A stretch of 64,000 nt of DNA from the NCBI GenBank assembly GCA_905221615.1, contig CAJNDT010004713.1, positions 90,001 to 154,000 of the forward strand, given 5' to 3'. The notes beneath the pieces were generated by a model. It had not been told where the DNA came from. It made no database searches and saw only the letters and a program-made list of their open reading frames with translations. The DNA comes from Symbiodinium sp. CCMP2592 (lineage: Eukaryota > Sar > Dinophyceae > Suessiales > Symbiodiniaceae). The position numbers and the translations under genes were made by a program. This document shows, piece after piece, positions 55,688 to 64,000 of the stretch (positions are counted from its first letter, which is position 1; every line of letters starts with the position of its first letter).

Positions 55688-56005
55688 ATGGATCTGGTCC
55701 AGGCTGCGGCATGGGATCAAACTGGACAACTGGATCCTGATGACCGCTTCGCATTTGATGACTGGATGGAAGGGATGCCGGGCGAACCTAGGCTGTGGAG
55801 ATCAAATCTGAGGCTTCCAAGAGCGTGGGATTGCAAAACCTATGAGGGCGAGGCAGGCAGCTGCAAGACCGCTGCGCAGGATTCCGCCATCAGGCTTTTC
55901 TTGATCGACGAAGATGAAGTATTGAGAATCATGGACATGTGTCAGCGCAGGCCGTACGGGAAGCCAGACAGACCAGACAAGAGTCGCAAGACGGTTGATG
56001 CCTGA
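55688..56005 (+). CDS. Hypothetical ORF
   Basis: From ATG 55,688 a frame reads MDLVQAAAWDQTGQLDPDDR then FAFDDWMEGMPGEPRLW, and later AIRLFLIDEDEVLRIMDMCQ, ending TVDA and TGA. Composition is protein-like with an acidic start. No family is recognised, and it may be one exon of a longer gene. Confidence 0.3.
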   Translation: MDLVQAAAWDQTGQLDPDDRFAFDDWMEGMPGEPRLWRSNLRLPRAWDCKTYEGEAGSCKTAAQDSAIRLFLIDEDEVLRIMDMCQRRPYGKPDRPDKSRKTVDA

Positions 56006-57110
56006 CATGATGATGAAGATGATGGCGTGGGATTTGGTACCGCAGGCTGCGCTTCTCGGAAGGTGGCCGTACGGTAAACATCGGTGTCGATTTCTCACAG
56101 ATGCGTTTTAATTCAGCTTGGAAGGCAACATTAATTAGAGCATAGAGTCATAACGTAGCATTGATTCAGTTTGAGCTTGTTGCCAACAGTAATTTGTACA
56201 GTATGTTGCAAATTCGACCTGGATCTGCAACAAGATGCAGGCCGATCATTTGCCCTCCTGAGTCTAAAAACTGTCGCATGGACACAATGCAGGTTCACCT
56301 GTCCCCCGTCGCATGAGCCCTCTGCCCACAGCTGCTTGCAGGTCATGTTACCCAGCTCGGCGGATGCGTCTGTGCTGCGGCACTTTCGCCCTGCTTACGC
56401 TGGAGAAGGGGTGTTAGTGTAGCTGCGCCTGTTAAAGATTTCATGCCCCCGCAGCCCTCGCAGCATAATTTACGGTTTTCCTTACCCGTCCTCGATGAAC
56501 TGTTGTCAGTGTTTGCAGCAATAAGCACTGCGACTAATTTTTGCTATAGGTTTTTTTGTTCCGGAGAGCATTGTCGATGCCCGTTCTGGGGGGTCCCAAG
56601 CCTTGGCGCAGGATCCGCGTCCAGGCGAAAGGCATGTCGACCTTCCCGAGCTCACAAACCCAAAGCCCCCTACAAGCTGATCCTTGTCCCTTCGAAGTTC
56701 AAGCCAGATGTAAGGCCTTTCCGAGTGGCAGGAATGCGCGATGCAGATGGCTGCCTTTGGAAAAAATCACCGCAAGGCGGGCACACGGGCCCAACCTTTA
56801 TACCCCCCAAAGTATGTGTCGTTGCGGGATCTGATCTCGGCTTTTCTCCTGACCCTGACATGATCTCGCCGAGGTCTATGCTACCATTTCGATTCACTGT
56901 CCGCAAAGTTTTGGCGTTGTTCTCAGTTGCCCACTGCTCCTTAGATCGTGCATTGGGACAAGCATGTTCAGGCGATGGATTGGCATGAGCGGTTCCGGGG
57001 TTTTCGGTTTGAGGTAGGGGCGAAAATCACGAGCATGCGTATTCATTATGTGCACAAGTTAACCGATTCTTTACGGTCGTAGCGGGCATTCAAGACATGG
57101 AAGCTTGATT
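56006..57110. other. Mostly unassigned; one exon-like stretch
   Basis: Near 56,662-56,830 one + frame reads HKPKAPYKLILVPSKFKPDV then RPFRVAGMRDADGCLWKKSP, which looks like real coding sequence, but borders and family are unknown. The rest shows nothing. Confidence 0.35.
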
Positions 57111-57115
57111 GATAA

Positions 57116-57375
57116 GGCTTGCGAAGCGGGAGTGCAAAAGGCCTACCAGCAGCACCGGAACGGACGGCGGCCGCCGACTCAGCTGTTGCTCTAGCGACTC
57201 TAAGCTTGCCAGCGGTCCCAGCAGTCCTAGCACCTGCCGTAACTTGGCAGGTGAGTGGCAGGTCTCCTCCAAAGCAAGTTCATCGTCTGCGGCCAGCCGC
57301 CGACTCGGTGCTGTTGCTCGAGCGTCCTGCCGCTCCTAGCACTTGCTGCAACTTGGCAGGCTTGCGAAGCGGGAG
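57116..57375. repeat. Interleaved direct repeats
   Basis: CTTGCGAAGCGGGAG occurs near 57,118 and 57,361. CCTAGCAC(C/T)TGC(C/T)G(T/C)AACTTGGCAGG occurs near 57,228 and 57,337. GCCGCCGACTC followed by a TGTTGCTC motif occurs near 57,171 and 57,297. Together they suggest a partly duplicated unit of roughly 110-130 bp. Confidence 0.65.
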
Positions 57376-57920
57376 ACCATGGCGCGACCAGGCACAGGCT
57401 ATGTGCACTGCCATGTATTCGCGGCTGCTCTAGTGTTGATGCCGCATATCCCGCTAACATTCAAGGTGGCAAATCCACAAATTGCCTCGGAAGTGACACC
57501 GCCGCTGCTGCTTCGGCCGGGAGCCCAGCAAAGGTTCAGCAAAGTAAAGATTCGTGGCCTTGTAGGGCTTGGCCTGCCAATGACAAACCATCGCCCGAGG
57601 CGTGATATCGCAAAGCAAAGTTTGCGGCAAGAAGCATAATAAGCCTATAGCAGTTGGAAAAAATACACTGCATGCTGTACTCTAGAGCAGCCTGTGCATT
57701 CTGGTTCTGCGGCTAAAGCCGCAAGCCCACGAGGCGTTACGTCAGTGCGTCGAAGAAGCGAGGTGCCAGCTCCTTCTTTCCATGACATTAATACAAACGT
57801 ACTGGTGATGAGTTCCCCGTCATGATGGACTGATACTGCCTTTGTCAATAATTAGCTCCACTGCTGGGACCCCTGCGCTTCCTGCAAAAGGCTTTGTGTT
57901 CACGCCTGCAGTCTGGAAGG
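57376..57920. other. No gene recognised
   Basis: Nothing with a motif. A possible upstream exon of the OB-fold gene cannot be recognised. Confidence 0.4.
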
Positions 57921-58206
57921 AAACCGAGAGTCAGGTGGTGTCATTGAGCGTGCCGCCAAGGTCAAGGTGGAGACGCCGGAGACGCCCTCGCACGGCATGA
58001 TGGCAGCTGCGCCGTCCACAGTCAAGAATAACGCCAATCAGAAGGGTTCGCGGCAGCGAACCACCACGAAGCTGGAGCTGCATCTGGCGAGCGACGACTC
58101 GATGGCAGAGGTGGTCTACGTCGACGCTTGGGCGGACCAAGCTACTCAGCTCGCTTTGTGCTGCAAAGTCGGAGACTTGATTTCCATTACTTGTAGCAGC
58201 TGCCAG
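57921..58206 (+). CDS. Exon encoding an OB-fold-like segment (RPA-type)
   Basis: After GTCTGGAAG the frame reads ESGGVIERAAKVKVETPETP, a low-complexity linker. Then comes GSRQRTTTKLELHLASDDSM then AEVVYVDAWADQATQLAL and CCKVGDLISITCSS. The pattern L.L.....VYVDAWADQA..L......VGDLISI matches the strands of an RPA-type OB-fold (nucleic-acid binding), where a W-x-D/x-Q-A strand is followed by VGD. The exon probably ends near TGCCAG at 58,206. Flanking exons are not found, so this could also be a decayed fragment. The RPA relationship is by pattern only. Confidence 0.5.
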
Positions 58207-58558
58207 GATCCCCATGCAGTGCTTCCTTTTTACCCAGAGGCTTGGCAATGCATGTCGTAACAATTCACACGCATGTGCATTCCTTCGTGTACTCATACAG
58301 GTATACATGAGCGCACAAGCCTGTACATGTATACTGGCTATGTGTTTGCATTACAATGGTATGCTCTACTACCACAATACAAGGTAGACAGCACATACAC
58401 CGTCACTTGTAAGCGAAATGAAGAATACATTACAGTGATTGTTTGCTTTATACTGTATAGTCTAGTATAGTATAGTAGAGTAAGCACTTCTGCCTTCAGG
58501 CCGCCTTGAACCAAGGCAGGCCAGCCGAGCCGAGGCACGGGGATTGCGGAGTTTTGGC
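58207..58558. other. No gene recognised
   Basis: AT-richer sequence with TATAGTCTAGTATAGTATAG near 58,456-58,478. No credible coding frame. Confidence 0.5.
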
Positions 58559-58645
58559 AGGTTTAGGCTTTAGGGGATTCAGGTTTAAGGTTCAGGGGGG
58601 GTTTAGGGTTTAGAGGGTTTAGGTTCAAGGTTTGGGGAGTCTCAT
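58559..58645. repeat. Degenerate telomere-like TTTAGGG tract
   Basis: GTTTAGG, TTTAGGGG, GGTTTAGGGTTTAGAGGG and TTTAGGTTCAAGG units lie within about 85 bp on the + strand. TTTAGGG is the plant-type telomere repeat, also reported from dinoflagellates. This copy is internal and decayed. Confidence 0.7.
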
Positions 58646-58659
58646 ACTTATAGGGTTCT

Positions 58660-59115
58660 TGTTATGTGTGCTATTTGTTCTGGTTGTTGGTACTAGTTTA
58701 GCTGTTCATTTGTTATTGCGAACGGACTGCGATGCCTTGTCAAGTTCTAAGGTGTCACTATAAGAGCTGTGAGCAAGACCGTGTAGAGTGCAAGAGAAGG
58801 GGGCACGCTACGCGTCCCTCGACTCTAGGAGTAAGCTTGTGGACGTGCTACGCACACCGCATCGCTTCTCCTTACCTTTCTATGTGACCGCCCACGCAAC
58901 GTTTGGCTCAAGTCAATGCCCATAGCTAAGTGCTATATGTGTCTTCTATCCTGAGCAATCAGAGCTATCCCGTGCACAGACGAACCGCCGCCGGCAGCGA
59001 GTGCAAAAGGAACGGCCGCCGGTTCTGCCTGCATAGGATTGCACGTGTGGAAGTGTGAGAGAGACAGGGTCCCAGTCTGTGGAGAGTGCAAGCCAGCCAC
59101 ACCTATATTCATTAC
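58660..59115 (+). mobile_element. Probable 5' LTR and leader of the retroelement (ends not fixed)
   Basis: Non-coding sequence precedes the Gag frame. A candidate left end is TGTTATGTGTGC near 58,661. A candidate right end is ATTACA near 59,114, closely followed by TGGTGGGGAGAGCAGC (from about 59,120), which has the TGG start of a tRNA primer-binding site. The matching 3' LTR lies outside the window, so none of this can be checked here. Confidence 0.4.
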
Positions 59116-59228
59116 AGCTCTGGTGGGGAGAGCAGCAACATAATCGAGATCAAATCCCCACGCAGGTTATCAGCCGTACGCGGCTCTGCCTTTCTACAGC
59201 AACGACTACTTGATCTACTACGACCACA

Positions 59229-62200
59229 ATGAACTCGGGATCAAGCCAAGATACGACAATGACTTTCGGTGCCGATGTGGCAGCGCCAGCCGTTGGTGAG
59301 TCAACAGCTGATGACACAGTGGTGCAATCCGTTGATAGCTCCACGGAAGATGACAAAGGTCAATCTTCTGCGCTTGCCATTGCAAAGGCAGTTCCCAAAG
59401 TGAAAGCAAAGAGTCTACCAAGAGCATCTACGCCTTCGCGTCCGACATCCACAGGTTCGAGGACGGGCAAGGCTCCAGAACGACGATCCGAAGCGTCTGG
59501 TTTTCAGGCACCTCGGACTACGTCCAGGGCCAAGGACAAGGGAGTGAAGACCTTGGAAAAGAAGTCGAGACCATCATCTTCGAGAAGCTCTTCAGCACGA
59601 TCAAGGACTTCGGCTACTCGTGGGCGTGACAAGTCCATGACATGGAATCGGATGGTTACCAATCAACCACGCGATGCTGACGATCTGGATATGACTCTGG
59701 ACACTATTCCTGCACGTGGTGATGCGTCATCGGTGACCACGCCAGCCATAGCCGATGGTCCGAATGCCTATCAGGAACTGACGATTTCGCAACAGTTCGA
59801 AGCATCGAACCTTGCGCAGCAGATGTACTATCGCAGTCAGATGCAAGAGTACGAAGGAGTTGTCCAGACCCTGATGGATAAGATCAAGGAGATGCAACAA
59901 GAAGATGAAGGATCTGGGATTCGCATCGAAGAATTGGAACGACAACGTGACCATGCATGCTTAGCCATGAGGCACATCAACAATGTCAATCAGGAGATGA
60001 AGCGAGACTATGAAGCAGCTTTGTTTCGCATGGATGAACAGAACTCTGCTCAACAACGTCAAGCACACGCCGTTGCCGAGGAGTTGGCTCAGCAGCTACA
60101 TGTGTTTCGCACGGAAGCAGCCACTAACTTTGTGCAGTTGGAGGCAAGAGCGCAAGGCGATGGTGAGCTTATGGCACGTGAGTATGAGCATCTGACTCAT
60201 GAACTTCATGAACAAGCCAGAGAGAACTTGTTCCTCCGGTCGAACACAGCAAGTTCGGAACAAGCCTTACAAGCAATGCAGGAACGATTCCACCTGGTCA
60301 GGAATCAGGAGTTGCGGGCCGTGAACGAGATCCAAGGGCTAGCTGGGAACAGCGCAGCCATTGATCAAGAACGACTTCGGCTTCGCGAACGTCTTGGTGA
60401 AGAGGAAGAGTACCGCAAAATGGCTGTGAGGAGGATGCAAGATGCAGAGGACCGACTTCATCAGAATGAAGATCATGCAAGGCGCGCATTGCCTACCTTG
60501 CACGACGAGCTGAGTGAACTCAGGAAAACACTCAAAGCACAAGAAGATCTTCAAGCGAGGACACGCAGCGAATTGGAGGCAGCACGGAACTCCAACTACC
60601 ATGGCGGAGTGACACGGCCTTCGAGCATGCCCATGTCTTCGAGGACTACTGAGTCTGGCTGGGAGCACGTAGGAAAGGAAGTAGTGCCTGCATTTTCCGT
60701 AGGAGGTGAGGTACGATCCCCTGAAATACGGTCCCCAAGTCAAGTTAGTCCAGTCGCCAAAGAGAAGTTCGCATTCTCGGAATCGGACAAGGACAAGAAC
60801 CTTGCGATGGATGGAATTCCATTTACCGGTGGAAACTTCTTCACTGGCCGCATCAAAGGTGAGGTGAATAAATCCTATTCAACGCCAATCGTGGCGGATG
60901 CAATGCCCGAGCACTACGTGCCAGGTATTAGCAGCCCAGCACATGCGCGTTCCACGCCTAGTGCAGCCACTCTGTTTGGCATACCAAGCGGATTTCATGG
61001 GCAAAGTGATGCGGCAGCCGTGCGTGATCGACAGCTACGTGAACTCTTGGAGGATCGCGGGATGTTGGGATCGAAGTCCACAGCATCTGCCAGCTCCTCA
61101 AGACCTGTTGGTATCGACGGCATTATCGCATCTACGAAGGGCAACGACCTCATTGGTGCCCCTGTCGCCTATGACGATTCCATCCATGAGGCAAGGAGGC
61201 GTCAGATCGAGAAAGAGGTCGCGGAACGGTACGAAGAGAAGATTGCTGATCTGCGAAGCGAAGTACTCAAGGCCCAGAAAGCCGAACAGCGTCTCAGAGC
61301 TGATCGTGATGAGTGGAGATTATTTGCTGAAACGATTCAGGAAGACAATGGAGACGATGACGGTGATGAAGCTGGCGACGAGAACGGAGAGGGAGAGCAT
61401 GATGAAGGAACCGGCACGGGGTATGACCCTCCAGATCCGCCTGATGATGACGATGATGATAAGAAGAGAAGCGGTGGAGGCAAACCTGACCCGGATCCTG
61501 ACCCTCATGCGCGTGATCCTGATGGAGACGCAGATCCTGAAGTCACAGAGGTGAGAATTTCCAGGAGGGAGGCCGATAAAGTGACCGTTCCTCCATGGCC
61601 TACTCTCACTCACCTCAACAACTGGCGATCCGTATGCACGGCGAATGTCTTAGGAGCATCAGCCGACCCAAATCATGAGGACTGGATGTTATGGCTGGCA
61701 CCAGCGTTCAATCCATTCCCTGATGTCGAAGCACTGAACGATTCGGGACACAAGAAGTTCAAGAGCGTAGACGTCAAATTGGGGATCGCCATGGTCGCAA
61801 TGCTACGCGCTGGTGGTGACAAATCTGCTGATCTGTACCTGGAGGTGAACCGGAAGGCCAACGATTACATCAGCAGGCCCGAAGGGAAGATCATCAAAGG
61901 ACGACAAATCATTGCGATGATGTATGAAAGTTTTCGAACGCACGATCGTCTCGACATGATCATCACTCTCGAGTATCTGGTGAAGCTCCAGTACCAAGGC
62001 GACAACAAACTTCATACGTTCAAGCAGACGTGGTTGGAAGTTCTGGGACGGATGAGGCCAGAAGACATACCATCCAAAACAGCTCTCCGTGATTGCTTGT
62101 ACAGCAAGATCAAGGACTCGCCCGCAATGAAGATGGAGTTGGGCATGCACTACGAACACTTGCCCTACAATCATGAAGACCGATCGTACGACAATCTGAT

Positions 62201-64000
62201 GAAGATCATCGACCGTACCATCATGCGGAGACGAGAACAATCAAATCTCACTCAGACCCAAATTGGTTTGCGCCAGATGCTTGAGGGCAAGGATTTGCTC
62301 GCTGCACCGGCCAAGGTACCTGAGAAACCAACGCCTAACGCAGCTCCATCCGCAAAGGTCAAAGCTTCGCCTACCAAGCCGGATAAAGCAACACCTGTAC
62401 TACCTCAAAGCAAAGCGAAGAGTCATGCGAAGACCAAGCCAAAGCCCAAGAAGAAGACGAGGAGTGAGTCAGCGGACAACGGAGGCGACAAGAGCAAGAA
62501 GCAAATCCGCTGCAAGTTCCATTTCACAGATGCAGGGTGTCGAAATGGTGACAAGTGCCCATTCAGTCACTCGAAGAAGACTCCAGAGCGACCCTTTACG
62601 CCGAGGACGAGAACTCCAAGTCCGTCTGGAGGAGGAGGAAATAGGATATGCTACTCGTTCAAGAACACAGGCTCGTGCTCAAGAGAGAATTGTCCTTTCA
62701 AGCATGAGGCAGCAGCTACCCCAGCTCCGGAACCAAAGGCAAAAGCTAAAGCCAAATCCGAAGCAAAGGCAGCTCCAGCGAAGCCGAATGCCAAGGCCAA
62801 GGCACTCCCTGCGGCACCCGCCATCAGATTGTGCCGAAGGTGGAATCCATCAGCCCCGGCTATATGGAAGCGATCTTCAAGACAAGATGAGGAGGAGTCA
62901 GATTGTCCATCCGTTGACAGCGACGCTGATTCGGATTGTTCAACTGACGACGAATCCTCGGGACCGACTACGTCGACCCGAAAAGAGATCAAGCGTAACG
63001 TGACATTCGCCGACGACGTGAAGTTCATTTCTTCGTGTCCTAGAAGATCGAAGAAGGACAAGGAGCGGAAGGTGAAGTACGTCGACATGGAAGCGCTTGT
63101 CAACAATGAGGATCGCGCCGTGAATTTGGAATTCGCTAAGCACAAAGCGAGATTGAGGGCACAGATCATGAGAGACATGGTTGACGACGATGATGATCAA
63201 TGCGGAGATCGAGTTTCATTCGTACGAATCCCAGGAACGTCTCGGGTGGAAGAAGTTTCCTTCTATGACGGTGAGGATTCCATCGTTGAGCGTGAACTCG
63301 ATGCTGCGCACAGCAAACGGATCATCAATCAAGGTGTATTCAAATGCATGGTTCAACCAGTCATCCTCAAGAAGAAGATCAAGTTTCTCATGGACACTGG
63401 GTGTGGCCATGACCTCATATCTCAGAAGAAGATCGAGAAGCACAGTCTCGAGACACTCGTGACTCCAGAGCCCATATCATTTCAGACAGCAAATGGAATC
63501 ACCGATACCGATCTTGTGTCGAACTTCCAGACTGAGTCGTTCGAGGAACCGATCAACGCTTATGTGTTGGATGACACACCGTCGGTGCTTTCCATAGGTA
63601 AAAGATGCATGAACTTCAACTACGGGTTTGTGTGGCCACCCGGAAGGGAACCATTCATGATCAACCCGCAGGGCAAGAGAATATCTCTGTTCGTGAACGG
63701 TGACATTCCGTACATTCGCGCCGGGAGTTCCAAGTCACTGGTTCATGATGATCCGGAGGCCAAAGCGATCACCGAAATCTTCAAGGGTGTGCTAACCGCG
63801 GGTGATGTTGACGTCAGTGTCGCAGCTGCCGCTGAAGCTGCACCGAGCGAAATTGAAGCAGAAGAAGAAGGTGACGATCATGAACGACCTCCTGATCCTG
63901 AACCCCAAGAACCTCCTATAGAAGAAGTACCAGAGTCCGAGGCCGGACGACCTCCGGACGACGACGAAGGAAAAGGAGTGGGTGAAATTCCATTGGACGG
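59229..64000 (+). CDS. LTR-retrotransposon Gag-protease polyprotein (dinoflagellate copia-like), open to the window edge
   Basis: From ATG 59,229 one frame has no stop to 64,000 (about 1,590 codons). Order: a Ser/Arg-rich basic start; a long coiled coil (about residues 190-470, e.g. QDAEDRLHQNEDHARRALPT); a second coil (ARRRQIEKEVAERYEEKIAD); and an Asp/Pro acidic hinge. A Gag-like helical domain follows (about 780-1030: WPTLTHLNNWRSVCTANVLG, LEYLVKLQYQGDNKLHTFKQ). Two CCCH zinc fingers come next (residues about 1095-1114, C-x8-C-x5-C-x3-H, and 1141-1159, C-x8-C-x4-C-x3-H) in place of the usual retroviral knuckles. A retropepsin-like site IKFLMDTGCGHDLIS has its Asp at residue about 1389, with DTG followed by Cys. 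An acidic tail is still open at the edge. Integrase and reverse transcriptase should follow beyond 64,000. Copia affiliation is by recollection of the dinoflagellate family layout. Base use is more AT-rich than the host genes. Confidence 0.85.
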   Translation, partial: MNSGSSQDTTMTFGADVAAPAVGESTADDTVVQSVDSSTEDDKGQSSALAIAKAVPKVKAKSLPRASTPSRPTSTGSRTGKAPERRSEASGFQAPRTTSRAKDKGVKTLEKKSRPSSSRSSSARSRTSATRGRDKSMTWNRMVTNQPRDADDLDMTLDTIPARGDASSVTTPAIADGPNAYQELTISQQFEASNLAQQMYYRSQMQEYEGVVQTLMDKIKEMQQEDEGSGIRIEELERQRDHACLAMRHINNVNQEMKRDYEAALFRMDEQNSAQQRQAHAVAEELAQQLHVFRTEAATNFVQLEARAQGDGELMAREYEHLTHELHEQARENLFLRSNTASSEQALQAMQERFHLVRNQELRAVNEIQGLAGNSAAIDQERLRLRERLGEEEEYRKMAVRRMQDAEDRLHQNEDHARRALPTLHDELSELRKTLKAQEDLQARTRSELEAARNSNYHGGVTRPSSMPMSSRTTESGWEHVGKEVVPAFSVGGEVRSPEIRSPSQVSPVAKEKFAFSESDKDKNLAMDGIPFTGGNFFTGRIKGEVNKSYSTPIVADAMPEHYVPGISSPAHARSTPSAATLFGIPSGFHGQSDAAAVRDRQLRELLEDRGMLGSKSTASASSSRPVGIDGIIASTKGNDLIGAPVAYDDSIHEARRRQIEKEVAERYEEKIADLRSEVLKAQKAEQRLRADRDEWRLFAETIQEDNGDDDGDEAGDENGEGEHDEGTGTGYDPPDPPDDDDDDKKRSGGGKPDPDPDPHARDPDGDADPEVTEVRISRREADKVTVPPWPTLTHLNNWRSVCTANVLGASADPNHEDWMLWLAPAFNPFPDVEALNDSGHKKFKSVDVKLGIAMVAMLRAGGDKSADLYLEVNRKANDYISRPEGKIIKGRQIIAMMYESFRTHDRLDMIITLEYLVKLQYQGDNKLHTFKQTWLEVLGRMRPEDIPSKTALRDCLYSKIKDSPAMKMELGMHYEHLPYNHEDRSYDNLMKIIDRTIMRRREQSNLTQTQIGLRQMLEGKDLLAAPAKVPEKPTPNAAPSAKVKASPTKPDKATPVLPQSKAKSHAKTKPKPKKKTRSESADNGGDKSKKQIRCKFHFTDAGCRNGDKCPFSHSKKTPERPFTPRTRTPSPSGGGGNRICYSFKNTGSCSRENCPFKHEAAATPAPEPKAKAKAKSEAKAAPAKPNAKAKALPAAPAIRLCRRWNPSAPAIWKRSSRQDEEESDCPSVDSDADSDCSTDDESSGPTTSTRKEIKRNVTFADDVKFISSCPRRSKKDKERKVKYVDMEALVNNEDRAVNLEFAKHKARLRAQIMRDMVDDDDDQCGDRVSFVRIPGTSRVEEVSFYDGEDSIVERELDAAHSKRIINQGVFKCMVQPVILKKKIKFLMDTGCGHDLISQKKIEKHSLETLVTPEPISFQTANGITDTDLVSNFQTESFEEPINAYVLDDTPSVLSIGKRCMNFNYGFVWPPGREPFMINPQGKRISLFVNGDIPYIRAGSSKSLVHDDPEAKAITEIFKGVLTAGDVDVSVAAAAEAAPSEIEAEEEGDDHERPPDPEPQEPPIEEVPESEAGRPPDDDEGKGVGEIPLD

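Noticed and set aside
60339-60743. Minus-strand frames across the LTR element
   Set aside because: They are opposite-strand shadows of the continuous Gag frame, with no motif of their own.
1-64000. tRNA, rRNA, CRISPR array or bacterial operon features
   Set aside because: No cloverleaf-like or rRNA sequence recognised by eye. Tandem repeats lack spacer structure, and gene architecture is eukaryotic.

Overview
The window looks like dinoflagellate nuclear DNA, most likely from the Suessiales/Symbiodiniaceae, although the species cannot be fixed from sequence alone. Four things point this way. Almost every recognisable gene lies on the + strand, head to tail. Coding sequence is cut into short exons by introns of roughly 45-120 nt with a few longer ones. 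Many introns are best explained by GC or GA 5' splice sites with an AG|G acceptor. The protein families (CCCH-finger proteins with dinoflagellate-style N-terminal motifs, Lys/Gly-rich tails, EF-hand proteins, UPF1-like helicases) fit as well. Exon joins were made by eye from conserved protein motifs, so boundaries are approximate unless a codon-level join is described.

Layout. 0-1.4 kb: 3' part of an ankyrin-repeat gene. 1.4-5.3 kb: mostly unassigned, with trinucleotide microsatellites. 5.3-6.2 kb: a two-exon CCCH zinc-finger gene. 6.65-9.8 kb: a UPF1-like superfamily 1 helicase in about six exons. 10.7-11.2 kb: a small two-exon gene with a plastid-targeting-like N-terminus. 11.2-20.5 kb: only scattered, low-confidence exons. 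20.5-21.4 kb: a small protein with one membrane anchor. 22.7-23.1 kb: an EF-hand gene. 23.45-23.96 kb: a short Lys-rich gene.

24.07-37.03 kb holds a very long (about 13 kb), nearly intact LINE retrotransposon, bounded by a 12-bp candidate target-site duplication. ORF1 encodes a coiled-coil protein. ORF2 encodes, in order, three copies of a ~320-residue module that I do not recognise, an RNase H, an APE-type endonuclease, a reverse transcriptase and C-terminal zinc fingers. The module repeat and the RNase H placed before the endonuclease are the most novel things in the window.

37.1-39.4 kb has host exons of unknown function. 40.0-44.0 kb is a G-rich satellite of about twenty units in two subfamilies, flanked by oppositely oriented TATC/GATA microsatellites. 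44.1-46.6 kb is a second UPF1-like helicase. 47.0-51.5 kb contains an EF-hand exon followed by a PPP-family Ser/Thr phosphatase spread over many tiny exons. 51.5-57.9 kb is mostly unassigned. 57.9-58.2 kb is an OB-fold-like exon. A degenerate telomere-like TTTAGGG tract (58.56 kb) precedes an LTR-type retroelement whose Gag-protease frame stays open from 59,229 to the right edge. It carries a long coiled-coil Gag, two CCCH fingers and a retropepsin-like DTG site.

The helicases, phosphatase and calcium-binding proteins look like ordinary host genes. The LINE, the LTR element and the satellite account for roughly a third of the window.
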